Shown: positions 1 to 8,805, numbered from the stretch's first letter. The stretch is 36,487 bases of DNA from Streptomyces sp. H27-C3 (GCF_030063415.1 NZ_JASITA010000055.1:1875-38361), one strand, 5' to 3'. Translations and numbers: made by a program. The notes: generated from the letters alone by a model not told the origin.

Positions 1-277
1 CGCGGTCGGCGCGCGCGACGGCCGTCGCGACGGTGGCGTGGCCGCAGAACGGGACCTCGGCGAGGGGGCTGAAGTAGCGGACGGTGTAGGCGCGGCCGGG
101 CTCCAGCTCCTCGGTGAGGAACGCCGTCTCGCTGTAGCCGAGCCCGGCGGCGATGGCGAGCATCTGCTTGTCGTCGAGCTTCGAGGCGTCCAGGACGACC
201 CCGGCCGGATTGCCGCCCGCCGGGTCGCTGGAGAACGCGGTGTAGCGCAGCACTTCGGCATCGGTGAAGGAAGTCAT
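1..277 (-). CDS. PhzF-family protein, N-terminal part (cut by window edge)
   Basis: The minus strand from an ATG at 277 reads MTSFTDAEVLRYTAFSS and stays open to the window edge, giving 92 codons. It has the hallmarks of the PhzF isomerase/epimerase family: an early GGNPAGVVLD stretch, the LGYSETAFL segment carrying the glutamate that aligns with the PhzF catalytic acid, and the FCGHATVATA motif. Family members are two-lobed cytoplasmic enzymes of about 260-300 residues that isomerise small metabolites. The substrate cannot be read from sequence, and no phenazine genes are nearby. The C-terminal lobe lies outside the window. The gene shares its direction with the dehydrogenase ending at 321, 43 bp upstream, so the two could be co-transcribed. 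A second, shorter PhzF-like gene lies at 16252-16905. Confidence 0.85.
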   Translation of the reverse strand, partial: MTSFTDAEVLRYTAFSSDPAGGNPAGVVLDASKLDDKQMLAIAAGLGYSETAFLTEELEPGRAYTVRYFSPLAEVPFCGHATVATAVARADR

Positions 278-320
278 AACGCGCCCAACCGCCTACGCGT
301 CCAGAGTGTTCCCGGCCCGC

Positions 321-1100
321 TCAGCCCCGCCCCACGTACGGCATCGTTGTCGCCAGGACCGTCGCGAACTGCACATTCGCCTCAAGCGGCAGCTCCGCCA
401 TGTGCCGCACCGTGCGCGCCACGTCCCGCACGTCCATCACCGGTTCGGCCATCAGCTCGCCGTTTGCCTGCGGGATCCCCGTCTGCATCCGCTGCGTCAT
501 GTCGGTCGCCGCGTTGCCGATGTCGATCTGGCCGCACGCGATCCGGTACGGACGCCCGTCCAGCGACAGCGACTTGGTGAGGCCCGTCATCGCGTGCTTC
601 GTCGTCGTGTACGCCACGGACCCCGGCCGGGGCGTGTGCGCCGAGATCGATCCGTTGTTGATGATCCGCCCGCCCTGCGGCGACTGCTCCTTCATCTGCC
701 GGAAGGCGGCCTGCGCGCACAGGAAGGCGCCGGTGACGTTCACGTCGACGACCGAGCGCCACTCCTCGTATCCGATGTCCTCCAGCGGCACACCGCGCGG
801 CCCGAACGTGCCCGCGTTGTTGAAGAGCAGGTCGAGCCGCCCGTACCGCTCGCGCACCGCGCCGAAGAGCGCGTCGACCTCGTCGGGACGCGACACATCG
901 GTCCGTACGCACAAGGGCTCGCCCCCGGCGGACGCGGCCGTCCCCTCCAGCGCGTCGGCGCGCCGCCCCGCCAGCACCACCGACCAGCCCGCCGAGGCCA
1001 GCTCCAGTGCGACGGCCCGGCCGATGCCCGAGCCCGCTCCGGTCACGACAGCGACCCGCGACCGGTGAAACGGAGGGGTCTGCGGGGTTTCATGGCTCAT
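321..1100 (-). CDS. SDR-family oxidoreductase
   Basis: This 259-residue protein has the classical short-chain dehydrogenase layout. The N-terminal TGAGSGIGRAV is the NAD(P)-binding glycine motif, followed by LLFNNAG, a serine region (NNGSISA) and the catalytic YTTTK (YxxxK). Length is normal for the classical family. It is a soluble NAD(P)(H)-dependent oxidoreductase of unknown substrate. I chose the ATG at 1100 (MSHETPQ) because the glycine motif then starts near residue 19, as usual; the frame is open further upstream to 1211 but that stretch looks non-coding. A 9-bp perfect inverted repeat at 1110-1134 sits just upstream and is a candidate operator. The gene is divergent from phoD (start 1199). 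Confidence 0.9.
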   Translation of the reverse strand: MSHETPQTPPFHRSRVAVVTGAGSGIGRAVALELASAGWSVVLAGRRADALEGTAASAGGEPLCVRTDVSRPDEVDALFGAVRERYGRLDLLFNNAGTFGPRGVPLEDIGYEEWRSVVDVNVTGAFLCAQAAFRQMKEQSPQGGRIINNGSISAHTPRPGSVAYTTTKHAMTGLTKSLSLDGRPYRIACGQIDIGNAATDMTQRMQTGIPQANGELMAEPVMDVRDVARTVRHMAELPLEANVQFATVLATTMPYVGRG

Positions 1101-1109
1101 GGACCCGCA

Positions 1110-1134
1110 GTGTACGTGACCCGTACACGTACAC
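1110..1134. promoter_or_regulatory. Perfect 9-7-9 inverted repeat, candidate operator
   Basis: GTGTACGTG (1110-1118) and CACGTACAC (1126-1134) are exact reverse complements separated by 7 bp. The site is 10 bp upstream of the dehydrogenase start and 64 bp upstream of phoD, so a bound regulator could affect either gene. Size and symmetry fit a TetR- or GntR-type dimer site. No regulator gene is adjacent. Confidence 0.5.
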
Positions 1135-1198
1135 GAAAGCGGCGCGACGCCCGACGCCACTCCAATTCCTCTGACAACAGCCGTCAGTGGAGGGGCAG

Positions 1199-2818
1199 AT
1201 GACCATCGCATCGCGCCACGAACAGGAACTCAGGGCCGCCGCACGGCACATCAACCGCCGCAGATTCCTCACCGTCACCGGGGCCGCCGCCGCGCTCGCC
1301 TTCGCGACGAACCTGCCCGGCACCGCCCAGGCCGCCGAGCTCGACGCCAGGAGGATCACCGAGGACCCGTTCACCCTGGGCGTCGCGTCCGGCGATCCGC
1401 TCCCCGGGTCCGTACTGCTGTGGACCAGGCTGGCCCCGAAGCCGTACGAGCCGGACAGCGGCCTGCCCAGGGCCCGGGTCGAAGTCAGCTGGGAGCTGGC
1501 CCTCGACGCGCGCTTCACCCGCGTGGTCAGGCGCGGCACGGTCACCGCGCACCCCGAGTTCCACCACAGCGTGCGCGCCGATGTCGGTGGGCTCGCCCCG
1601 GACCGCGTCTACCACTACCGCTTCCGCGCGGGCACCTGGATCAGCCCGGTCGGCCGCACCCGCACGGCGCCCGCCCCGGGCGCGCGGATCAACGACCTGA
1701 AGCTCGCGGCAGTCTCCTGCCAGGCCTACCACGACGGCTACTTCACCCCGTACAAGCACCTCGCCGACGAGGACCTCGACGTCGTCTTCCACCTGGGCGA
1801 CTACCTCTACGAGTACGCCGTGAACGCGACCGGCGGCGCCCGCGCCTACACCGACCGCACACTGCCCGCCCTCTTCAACCGTGAGACGACCAGCCTGGAG
1901 GACTACCGGCTGCGGTACGCCCTCTACAAGTCCGACCCGGACCTGCGCGCCGCACACGCCGCGCACCCCTTCGTCGTCACCTGGGACGACCACGAGACGG
2001 AGAACAACTACGCGGGCGGCACCCCCGAGAACGACGTACCGCCCGAGGAGTTCCTGCTGCGCAGGGCCGCGGCGTACCGCGCGTACTGGGAGAACCAGCC
2101 GCTGCGCGCCCCGCAGCGGCCAGACGGCGCCGACATGCGGCTGTACCGGCGCCTGAGCTTCGGGCGGCTCGCGCAGTTCGACATCCTCGACACCCGCCAG
2201 TACCGGTCGAACCAGGCCTACGGCGACGGCTGGCAGCTCCCAGGCCCCGAGTCCGACGCCCCCTCCCGCACCATGATGGGCAAGGCACAGGAGCGCTGGC
2301 TGCTCAACGGCTGGCACGCGTCCCGAGCGCTGTGGAACGTCGTACCCCAGCAGGTCACCTTCGCCCGACGGCGCAGCGTGAACGACCCGAAGGTGAGCAT
2401 GGACGCGTGGGACGGCTACCCGGCCGCGCGCACCCGCTTCCTCGACGGAGCGCGGGCCACCGGCGTAGAGAACCTGATGGTGCTCACCGGAGACGTGCAC
2501 GTCTCGTACGCCTTCGACATCAAGCGCGACTTCGAGAACCCCGCCTCGCCCACCGTGGGCACCGAGCTCGTCACCACATCCGTCTCCAGCGGCAAGGACG
2601 GCGCGGACAGGCCCGCCAACTACGACCGGCTGATGCAGGGCAACGCGCACCTGAAGTTCTACAACGGCAGGCGCGGCTACACCCGCATCACGCTGGGCAC
2701 CAAGGAGGCCCGCGCGGACTTCCGCACGGTGTCCACGGTCACCACACCGGGAGCACCCGTCACCACGGCGGCCTCACTCACCACCCAAGCGGGCAAGCCG
2801 GGCCTGGAACTCTCCTAG
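1199..2818 (+). CDS. phoD: Alkaline phosphatase D (PhoD), Tat-exported
   Basis: The 539-residue protein begins with a twin-arginine signal: NRRRFLTVTGAAAALAFATN at about residues 18-37, with likely cleavage after TAQA. The mature part matches the PhoD metallophosphatase family: an N-terminal FTLGVASGDPLPGSVLLWTRL domain, then HLGDYLYEY, WDDHETENNY and the C-terminal LTGDVHVSYAFD, which supply metal ligands. PhoD enzymes are secreted phosphodiesterase/monoesterases that release phosphate from organic esters or teichoic acid, and depend on calcium/iron in known members. The ATG at 1199 follows GGAGGGG closely; an in-frame GTG at 1187 is the alternative. PhoP-controlled expression is usual in Streptomyces, but I could not make out a convincing PHO box. 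The gene ends 13 bp from the convergent oxidoreductase. Confidence 0.93.
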   Translation: MTIASRHEQELRAAARHINRRRFLTVTGAAAALAFATNLPGTAQAAELDARRITEDPFTLGVASGDPLPGSVLLWTRLAPKPYEPDSGLPRARVEVSWELALDARFTRVVRRGTVTAHPEFHHSVRADVGGLAPDRVYHYRFRAGTWISPVGRTRTAPAPGARINDLKLAAVSCQAYHDGYFTPYKHLADEDLDVVFHLGDYLYEYAVNATGGARAYTDRTLPALFNRETTSLEDYRLRYALYKSDPDLRAAHAAHPFVVTWDDHETENNYAGGTPENDVPPEEFLLRRAAAYRAYWENQPLRAPQRPDGADMRLYRRLSFGRLAQFDILDTRQYRSNQAYGDGWQLPGPESDAPSRTMMGKAQERWLLNGWHASRALWNVVPQQVTFARRRSVNDPKVSMDAWDGYPAARTRFLDGARATGVENLMVLTGDVHVSYAFDIKRDFENPASPTVGTELVTTSVSSGKDGADRPANYDRLMQGNAHLKFYNGRRGYTRITLGTKEARADFRTVSTVTTPGAPVTTAASLTTQAGKPGLELS

Positions 2819-2831
2819 GGCTCCGGGCGGA

Positions 2832-3836
2832 TCAGGGGCGGTGGATCTCCTCACCGGGAAAGCGGACGCCGATGCGGTCACGCACCGCGTCGAGCGTCCG
2901 CATCACCGCGAGACTCCCTGCCAGCGGTACCAATGGCGACTCCTTCTCACCCGCACGCAGACAACGCATCACCTCGGCGGCCTCGTACCGCAGACTGTGG
3001 CGATCGCCGTCCCCGGCGGTGAACTCCTTCGGCTCCCGTCCCTCCCGGTGCAGCACGAACCGCTCCGGATAGAAGAACCCGCGCTCGAACTCGACACGGC
3101 CACCGGTCCCGGTGACGGCCGCAGTGATCGGAGTGTCGGCGGTGATGGAACAGCTGAGAAGCGCCGTCGCACCGGAATCCCACCCGAGCAGCATGCCGGT
3201 GTTCAGATCGACGCCCTCGGGCGACAACAGTGCGTCCGCCTGTACGCGATCGGGCTCACCCAGCAACAACTGCGCGAAGGAAACCGGATACACACCGAGG
3301 TCAAGAAGCGCACCGCCACCCAACCCGCGATCCCTGAGCCGGTGTTCGGCAGCAAAGGGCCCACCCAGCCCGAAATCGGCGTGCACCGTGCGCACTTCAC
3401 CGATCGCACCGTCCTTCACGATCTCCGCCAGCCGCCGGATGACCGGGTTGCAGTACATCCACATGGCCTCCATCAGGAAGCGGTCGTGCTGCCGCGCCAG
3501 GGCGACAAGCTCCTCGGCCTCGCCCGAGTTGAGCGTGAACGCCTTCTCGCACAGCACCGCCTTGCCCGCCGCCAGGCACAGCCCCGCGGCGGCCCGGTGC
3601 GCGGAGTGCGGACCCGCGACGTACACCACGTCGACATCCGGATCCGCCGCGAGCTCGGCCCAGCTGCCATAAGAGCGCGCTATCCCGAAGCGGTCCGCGA
3701 AGGCCTGCGCGGACGCCTCCGTACGCGACCCGACCGCGACGACCTCGGCATCGTCCATCTTCAGCAGCTCCGCCGTGAACGACGACGCGATCCCGCCCGT
3801 CGCCAGCACACCCCACCGCACGCGTGTCTTGTCCAT
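2832..3836 (-). CDS. Gfo/Idh/MocA-family oxidoreductase
   Basis: This 334-residue protein starts at the ATG at 3836 (MDKTRVRWGVLATGGIASSF), with a GGGGGC stretch upstream. The first half is a Rossmann NAD(P)-binding domain (GVLATGGIASSF; VDVVYVAGPHSAH), followed by the family's LCEKAFTLN, the EK motif that carries the catalytic lysine. The second half is the alpha/beta substrate domain (GGGALLDLGVYPVSFAQLLLG). Relatives oxidise or reduce sugars, inositols and trans-dihydrodiols; the substrate here is not predictable. The frame stays open upstream to 4574, but that extension is antisense to the exporter gene and is spurious. It is divergent from the exporter at 3915 and convergent with phoD. 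Confidence 0.9.
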   Translation of the reverse strand: MDKTRVRWGVLATGGIASSFTAELLKMDDAEVVAVGSRTEASAQAFADRFGIARSYGSWAELAADPDVDVVYVAGPHSAHRAAAGLCLAAGKAVLCEKAFTLNSGEAEELVALARQHDRFLMEAMWMYCNPVIRRLAEIVKDGAIGEVRTVHADFGLGGPFAAEHRLRDRGLGGGALLDLGVYPVSFAQLLLGEPDRVQADALLSPEGVDLNTGMLLGWDSGATALLSCSITADTPITAAVTGTGGRVEFERGFFYPERFVLHREGREPKEFTAGDGDRHSLRYEAAEVMRCLRAGEKESPLVPLAGSLAVMRTLDAVRDRIGVRFPGEEIHRP

Positions 3837-3914
3837 CTCAGCCCCCAAGAAAAGGTCCCCACCACACCGGACGAGCTGAGAGCATAGATACAGATGCGAC
3901 GACATGGAGAAGTG

Positions 3915-5201
3915 ATGCCGGAGAGCGGCCAGACCGAGCAAGGACACATACCCGGGGCGGACGTCGAAACCAAGGCCGCGACCGGCTCCGCCACCACCGC
4001 CCGCCGTACGAGCCTGCTGGTCACCCTGGTGCTCGGCGGACTCACCGCGCTGCCGCCGCTCTCCATGGACATGTACCTCCCGGCGCTTCCCCAGGTCACC
4101 CGAGCCTTGGACTCGCCCGCCGCGACCGTGCAGCTCACCCTCACCGCCTGCCTGGCGGGCATGGCGCTCGGGCAGCTGGTCGTCGGCCCGATGAGCGACC
4201 GCTGGGGCCGTCGCCGTCCGCTGCTCCTCGGCATGATCGTGTACGTCGTCGCCACCGCGATCTGCGCCTTCGCGCCCTCCGCCGAACTCCTCATCGCCTT
4301 CCGGCTGCTCCAGGGTCTGGCCGGCGCCGCGGGCATCGTCATCGCCCGAGCAGTCGTACGTGACCTCTACGACGGCGTCGAGATGGCCCGCTTCTTCTCC
4401 ACTCTCATGCTGATCTCCGGCGTGGCCCCGGTGATCGCCCCGGTCATCGGCGGCCAGGTGCTGCGGCTCACGGACTGGCGAGGCATCTTCGTCGTCCTGA
4501 CCGTCATCGGCGTCCTGCTGACCCTCGTCGTATGGAAGTGGCTGCACGAGACGCTGCCGCCCGAGCGACGGCACGAGGGAGGCGTCAAGGTGGCTCTGCG
4601 CACGATGCGGGGCCTGCTCGTGGACCAGGTCTTCACCGGCTACGTCCTGGCGGGCGGCCTCGCCTTCGCCGCGCTCTTCGCCTACATCTCCGCGTCCCCG
4701 TTCGTGATCCAGGAGATCTACGGCGCCTCACCCCAGACCTTCAGCCTGCTCTTCGGCGTCAACTCGATCGGCCTGATCGCCGTGGGCCAGATCAACGGCA
4801 GGCTCCTGGTGGGCCGGGTCAGCATGGACAAGGTGCTCGCCTTCGGCCTGTCCGCGATCGTCCTCGCGTCCCTCGCGCTCCTCCTCATGACAACGGGAGT
4901 CTTCGGCAAGGTAGGCCTGCTCCCGATCGCGGCGGGCCTCTTCGTCCTGATGTCGGCGATGGGCCTGGCCATGCCGAACACCAACGCCCAGGCCCTGATG
5001 CGCACCCCGCACGCGGCGGGCTCAGCCTCGGCGCTCATCGGAACATCATCGTTCCTGATAGGGGCGATCGCCTCGCCCCTGGTGGGCATAGCAGGCGAGT
5101 CCACAGCAGTCCCCATGGCGATAGTCCAACTGACCTGCGCCCTGGCCTCACTGGGCTGCTTCCTCCTGCTCTGCCGCCCCTGGCAGAAGGCTTCGGTCTA
5201 G
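3915..5201 (+). CDS. Bcr/CflA-family multidrug efflux MFS transporter
   Basis: The 428-residue inner-membrane protein has about 12 hydrophobic segments. PPLSMDMYLPALPQV in helix 1 is the signature of the Bcr/CflA (DHA1) drug:proton antiporters, and GPMSDRWGRRRPLLLG is MFS motif A between helices 2 and 3. Characterised relatives export bicyclomycin, chloramphenicol/florfenicol and sulfonamides by proton antiport; the substrate here is unknown. The start at 3915 (MPESGQ) is preferred because GGAGA lies 5 bp upstream; an in-frame ATG at 3894 would add 7 residues. The cytoplasmic N-terminus of about 35 residues is hydrophilic. The gene stands alone, divergent from the Gfo/Idh/MocA gene. Confidence 0.92.
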   Translation: MPESGQTEQGHIPGADVETKAATGSATTARRTSLLVTLVLGGLTALPPLSMDMYLPALPQVTRALDSPAATVQLTLTACLAGMALGQLVVGPMSDRWGRRRPLLLGMIVYVVATAICAFAPSAELLIAFRLLQGLAGAAGIVIARAVVRDLYDGVEMARFFSTLMLISGVAPVIAPVIGGQVLRLTDWRGIFVVLTVIGVLLTLVVWKWLHETLPPERRHEGGVKVALRTMRGLLVDQVFTGYVLAGGLAFAALFAYISASPFVIQEIYGASPQTFSLLFGVNSIGLIAVGQINGRLLVGRVSMDKVLAFGLSAIVLASLALLLMTTGVFGKVGLLPIAAGLFVLMSAMGLAMPNTNAQALMRTPHAAGSASALIGTSSFLIGAIASPLVGIAGESTAVPMAIVQLTCALASLGCFLLLCRPWQKASV

Positions 5202-5254
5202 CGGGGGAGCAGCCCTCAGGCGCCCGGCCCGAGGCCCCGGCATCACACCTCCGG

Positions 5255-6544
5255 TCAGCCCCGCCGAGCATGCACGAACAAACAGGTCCGATTCTTCGGG
5301 TCCACCCACGCAAACACCCCCACCCCCGCCACCTCCGCATCCGGAACAGTCGTACTGCCCGGAAGCACAGCCGGAACACCAGTGGCGAGATCGACCCGCA
5401 CAGGCACCCGCGCCCCCGTCATCCCGTAGGCGACCCCCGTGTCCGTGACCACCGTCAGGTCCAGCGGCTCAGTGCCGTCCGCGGCCTCGAAGCAGCGGCC
5501 CTTCCCGGTCTCCAGGTCGAAGCCCACCCGCCCGGCCACCAGGTAGCGCCCCTCGGGCGAGAGCACCGCCCGCGCACGCCTGCCCGACGCTATGGCCGGC
5601 TTGCGGCACTCGACCGTCGCCGTCGCCCGCCCGCCCGCCGCGTCGTGCACCGCCCAGGCCTCGAAGGCCGCCGCACCGGCGCCGCCCTTCTTCTGCCAGG
5701 TGGCGAGAATATGCCCGCCCGCCACCGAAATCGGCACGCCGGACGCCGCGTCCGCCCCGGCCGGCGCGGTCTTCCGGCTGTGCCAGCCGCCTCGTACCCA
5801 GAACTCCCGCCGCCCGCTCACCAGCAGCCCCTTGTCGGTCACCGTCCGCACCTCGGTCTGCACCCGGCAGTCCCGGCACCCCTTGGGAGCGTCGAGCGCC
5901 TTCGCGGCGACCCGTGAGACCCGGCCCGTGGCGGGGTCCACGACCGCGCTGTCCGCTCCGCCGTCGCTGACGAGGATGCCGGGTCCCGAACTGTCGACGG
6001 TGGGCACGCCACCCCAGGGCAGCTCGACCCGGCGCCGGGCGCCGTCCTCCACGGCGTACACATCAAGGACAACAGCGGCCTTCGCACCGCTCAGCGCATC
6101 GTCCCGCCCGACCACCTTCCCGAACGACCAGGTAACGAAGTACTCCCGCCCGTCCTTGCCGACGGGCAGCAGCCGGGGAAAGTGGCGCGGGTCGGACAGC
6201 GGCCGCCAGGCCTCGCTCTTCCACCGGGTCGCGCCGGACGCCGCGTCGACGGCCCGCAACCGGAACCGGTCGGCGGAGACCCGCTCGACGAGACCGATCC
6301 GGTCCGCGCCCCGGGCGATGGCGTACTCGGGCGAGGCACCACGAACCTGCCACCTCGGCGCGGCGTCGTACTCGGCGGGAACGGGCAACCGAACAGGGGG
6401 CTCGGCACTGCGCTTCGCGGGCTCCCGCGGCACCGCACCGGACCTGTCCTTGCCGCTGCCCCCACCGCAGGTGGCCAGCAGGACCAGCAGGCCGAGCACG
6501 ATCACACCGGCCGCCAGAGCCACCCGTACGACCCGCTGTCCCAT
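5255..6544 (-). CDS. Membrane-anchored beta-propeller-like (PQQ-repeat-like) protein
   Basis: This 429-residue protein has one N-terminal hydrophobic segment (VALAAGVIVLGLLVLLATC, about residues 8-26) and then an extracytoplasmic domain. The LATC end resembles a lipobox, but T at -1 is atypical, so it could be a lipoprotein at Cys26 or simply membrane-anchored. The body has repeated blade-like phrases such as FRLRAVDAASGATRWKSEAW and SAVVDPATGRVSRVAAKAL, which suggest a PQQ-type or YncE-like beta-propeller. A CRDC pair occurs mid-protein. Function is unknown; such proteins often act as scaffolds or sensors at the cell surface. ATG 6544 has GGGGGG 3-4 bp upstream; ATG 6559 is an alternative. 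It is divergent from the methyltransferase at 6721. Confidence 0.75.
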   Translation of the reverse strand: MGQRVVRVALAAGVIVLGLLVLLATCGGGSGKDRSGAVPREPAKRSAEPPVRLPVPAEYDAAPRWQVRGASPEYAIARGADRIGLVERVSADRFRLRAVDAASGATRWKSEAWRPLSDPRHFPRLLPVGKDGREYFVTWSFGKVVGRDDALSGAKAAVVLDVYAVEDGARRRVELPWGGVPTVDSSGPGILVSDGGADSAVVDPATGRVSRVAAKALDAPKGCRDCRVQTEVRTVTDKGLLVSGRREFWVRGGWHSRKTAPAGADAASGVPISVAGGHILATWQKKGGAGAAAFEAWAVHDAAGGRATATVECRKPAIASGRRARAVLSPEGRYLVAGRVGFDLETGKGRCFEAADGTEPLDLTVVTDTGVAYGMTGARVPVRVDLATGVPAVLPGSTTVPDAEVAGVGVFAWVDPKNRTCLFVHARRG

Positions 6545-6708
6545 GGTCCCCCCGGTCATAGTCGAGCCCGCAGCCCAACAACTATCGCTCAGAACACAGC
6601 AGTTCACCGCCGGTTCCCGCAGGTCCACCCCACGGTCCACCCCATCCGCGCCCGCCCGGAACCGCCCCGCCAGGACCCACCCCGCACAGACCCCGCCCCC
6701 ACCCCGCC

Positions 6709-6714
6709 TAGAAT
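6709..6714 (+). promoter_or_regulatory. -10 element TAGAAT, predicted leaderless start of the Rsm22-like gene
   Basis: TAGAAT ends exactly 6 nt before the GTG at 6721, and no purine-rich ribosome-binding site precedes that GTG. A transcript starting 7 nt after the -10 would begin with the start codon itself. No clear -35 is visible. Confidence 0.55.
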
Positions 6715-6720
6715 CGGCCG

Positions 6721-7734
6721 GTGAACTCCACCCTCCCCACCGCAGAAGCCCTGCGCACCGCCCTCGCCGGGCTTCTCGACGGGCTGCCGCCCAAGCAGGC
6801 CGCCCAGGCCGTCGAGCGGCTGATCGCCAGCTACCGGGGGACCACCCCCACCGACACCCCCGTGCTCCGCGACCGCTCCGACGTCGCCGCGTACGCCGCG
6901 TACCGGATGCCCGCGACCTTCGAGGCGGTGCGGTCCGTCCTCGCCGCGCTGCGCGCCGCCGCCCCGGACTGGACCCCGGCCACACATACGGACATCGGCG
7001 GCGGGACGGGGGCCGCCGGCTGGGCCGTCGCGGAGGCCTGGCCGGCGGGACCCGCGAGCACGGTCCTGGACTGGGCCGAGCCGGCCCTCGCCCTCGGCCG
7101 GGAACTGGCCGCCGCCTCCGATTCCCCCACCCTGCGCGCCACCGACTGGCAGCGCGCCCGCATCGGACCAGCGCTCCGTATCGAGAGCACCGATCTCGTC
7201 ACCATCTCGTACGTCCTCAAGGAACTCACCCCCGAGGCCCGCGCGAGCGTCGTCGCGGAGGCCGCCCGCACGGCCCAGGCCGTGGTCGTTGTCGAGCCCG
7301 GCACACCCGACGGCTACCGCCGTGTCATCGAGGCCAGGGACCGGCTGCTCGCGGCCGGCCTGCGTATCGCCGCGCCCTGCCCGCACAGCGGCGCCTGCCC
7401 CATCACCGCGCTCAACGAGGAGGGCGGCAGCGACTGGTGCCACTTCTCGGCCCGGGTGAGCCGCTCCTCGCTGCACCGGCAGGTCAAGGGCGGCTCGCTC
7501 GCGTACGAGGACGAGAAGTTCAGCTATGTCGCGGCGGTCCGCTTCGACGCCGACCCGGTCGCGGCACGCATCGTCCGCAGGCCGCAGATCCGCAAGGGCA
7601 TGGTCCAGCTGGAGCTCTGCACCACGCGTGACGGTCTCGCGCGCGAAACCGTCACCAAGAAGCGGCACGGCGACCTGTACCGCGCGGCGCGTGACATCGA
7701 GTGGGGCGGCGCGTGGCCGCCGGCGGCGGACTAG
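6721..7734 (+). CDS. Rsm22-family rRNA methyltransferase-like protein with Fe-S cysteines
   Basis: The 337-residue protein has a SAM-binding region (HTDIGGGTGAAGW, near residues 91-103) and the Rsm22-family phrase VVVVEPGTPDGY. The family includes mitochondrial Rsm22/METTL17, a factor that binds the small ribosomal subunit during assembly. Four cysteines lie at residues 220, 226, 240 and 300, in CPHSGACP, DWCHF and ELCTT. Their order and spacing resemble the four [4Fe-4S] ligands described for METTL17, so a cluster is inferred here. The likely role is small-subunit rRNA modification or assembly. The GTG start at 6721 is favoured because the homology begins at once and a -10 hexamer lies 6 nt upstream. 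It is convergent with the amidinohydrolase gene, with a strong hairpin between. Confidence 0.88.
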   Translation: MNSTLPTAEALRTALAGLLDGLPPKQAAQAVERLIASYRGTTPTDTPVLRDRSDVAAYAAYRMPATFEAVRSVLAALRAAAPDWTPATHTDIGGGTGAAGWAVAEAWPAGPASTVLDWAEPALALGRELAAASDSPTLRATDWQRARIGPALRIESTDLVTISYVLKELTPEARASVVAEAARTAQAVVVVEPGTPDGYRRVIEARDRLLAAGLRIAAPCPHSGACPITALNEEGGSDWCHFSARVSRSSLHRQVKGGSLAYEDEKFSYVAAVRFDADPVAARIVRRPQIRKGMVQLELCTTRDGLARETVTKKRHGDLYRAARDIEWGGAWPPAAD

Positions 7735-7746
7735 AGGGTGCCGAAC

Positions 7747-7782
7747 AGCCGTACGGACCGGGCGGCTCGGGCCCGTACGGCT
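7747..7782. terminator. Bidirectional hairpin terminator
   Basis: AGCCGTACGG (7747-7756) and CCGTACGGCT (7773-7782) are perfect 10-bp arms around a 16-nt GC-rich loop that can itself pair. It lies between the stops of two convergent genes (7734 and 7799). There is no T-run, which is common for Streptomyces terminators. Confidence 0.65.
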
Positions 7783-7798
7783 CATTCGGGAACGGCCG

Positions 7799-8614
7799 CT
7801 ACCCGCGCAGCTCCTGCGTGCAGCACTTCACGCTGCCGCCCCCCTTGAGCAGCTCGCCGAGGTCCATCGCGACCGGCTCGAAGCCCCGCTCCCGCAGCGG
7901 CCCGAAGAGCCCGACCGCGCCCTGCGGCAGCAGCACATGGCGGCCGTCGCTCACCGCGTTCAGCCCGAGCGCCGCCGCATCCCCCTCCTGCGCGACGATC
8001 GCGTCGGGGAAGAGCCGGGCGAGGACGGCCCTGCTGCCCGGCGAGAACGCGCCCGGGTAGTACATGACCTCGTCCGTACGGTCGTCGAGCACGGCCAGCG
8101 CCGTGTCCAGGTGGTAGTAGCGCGGATCGACCAGATCCAGGCCGATCACGGGGCGCCCGAAGAACTCCTGTGCCTCGTCGTGCGAGAGCGGGCTGGAGCG
8201 GAAGCCGCGCCCGGCGAGGATCCAGGACGAGGTGAACGCGAAGTCGCCCTCGCCCTCGTTGATGTGCACGGGCTCCTGGACCTCGGTGAAGCCGTGCGCC
8301 CGGAACCACTCCAGGTGCGCCTCGGCCTCCAGGCTCCGTTCGGCATGGGCGAAGCGGGCGCCGAGCACCCGTCCGTCGACGACGCTGGCCCCGTTCGCTG
8401 CGAAGACCATGTCGGGCAGCCCCGGCCGGGGGGTCAGGAGCTCGACGGTATGGCCGAGGGAGCGGTAGCGGTCGCGCAGGACCTCCCACTGGGCGAGGGC
8501 CAGCGGCAGGTCGATCGGTTTGGCGGGGTCCATCCAGGGGTTGATGGAGTACGTCACCCTGAATTGCTCCGGGCGGCACATGAGATAGCGGCGGGGCGAA
8601 GCTTCACGAGGCAA
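7799..8614 (-). CDS. ddaH: Dimethylargininase-like amidinohydrolase (DDAH family)
   Basis: The 271-residue protein belongs to the guanidine-modifying (amidinotransferase/DDAH) fold. Landmarks in order are MCRPEQFRVTYSINPWM, FAANGA, INEGEGDF (acidic substrate contacts), YYHLDTAL (catalytic histidine) and the C-terminal GGGSVKCCTQELRG, where Cys264 or Cys265 is the nucleophile. DDAH hydrolyses N-methylated arginines to citrulline plus methylamines; arginine deiminase-type activity is an alternative. The start is a TTG at 8614, chosen because GAGGAG sits 6 nt upstream and the conserved part begins within a dozen residues. The frame is open further upstream to 8725 without homology. It is convergent with the Rsm22-like gene and divergent from the TetR gene. 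Confidence 0.85.
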   Translation of the reverse strand: MPREASPRRYLMCRPEQFRVTYSINPWMDPAKPIDLPLALAQWEVLRDRYRSLGHTVELLTPRPGLPDMVFAANGASVVDGRVLGARFAHAERSLEAEAHLEWFRAHGFTEVQEPVHINEGEGDFAFTSSWILAGRGFRSSPLSHDEAQEFFGRPVIGLDLVDPRYYHLDTALAVLDDRTDEVMYYPGAFSPGSRAVLARLFPDAIVAQEGDAAALGLNAVSDGRHVLLPQGAVGLFGPLRERGFEPVAMDLGELLKGGGSVKCCTQELRG

Positions 8615-8805
8615 TGAGGGCTCCTCACGAGCGGCATGGGGCACCGAGTGTGCGTGACAGCCATGGTCCGCCGCGAGAGGGCGTCGCGCTGTGCACCGAT
8701 CGGGTGGTTCACCCCTGGTCACCACTCACACTCGGTCACCACCCGCACCGGGGCGCCACCGCGCCGGATCGCCACTCACCCCGGGGCCCCACGCATCGCA
8801 TCGCC

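Noticed and set aside
1101..1198. PHO boxes upstream of phoD
   Set aside because: I looked for 11-bp direct repeats like GTTCACC and found only the 9-bp inverted repeat, so PhoP control is not supported by what I can see.
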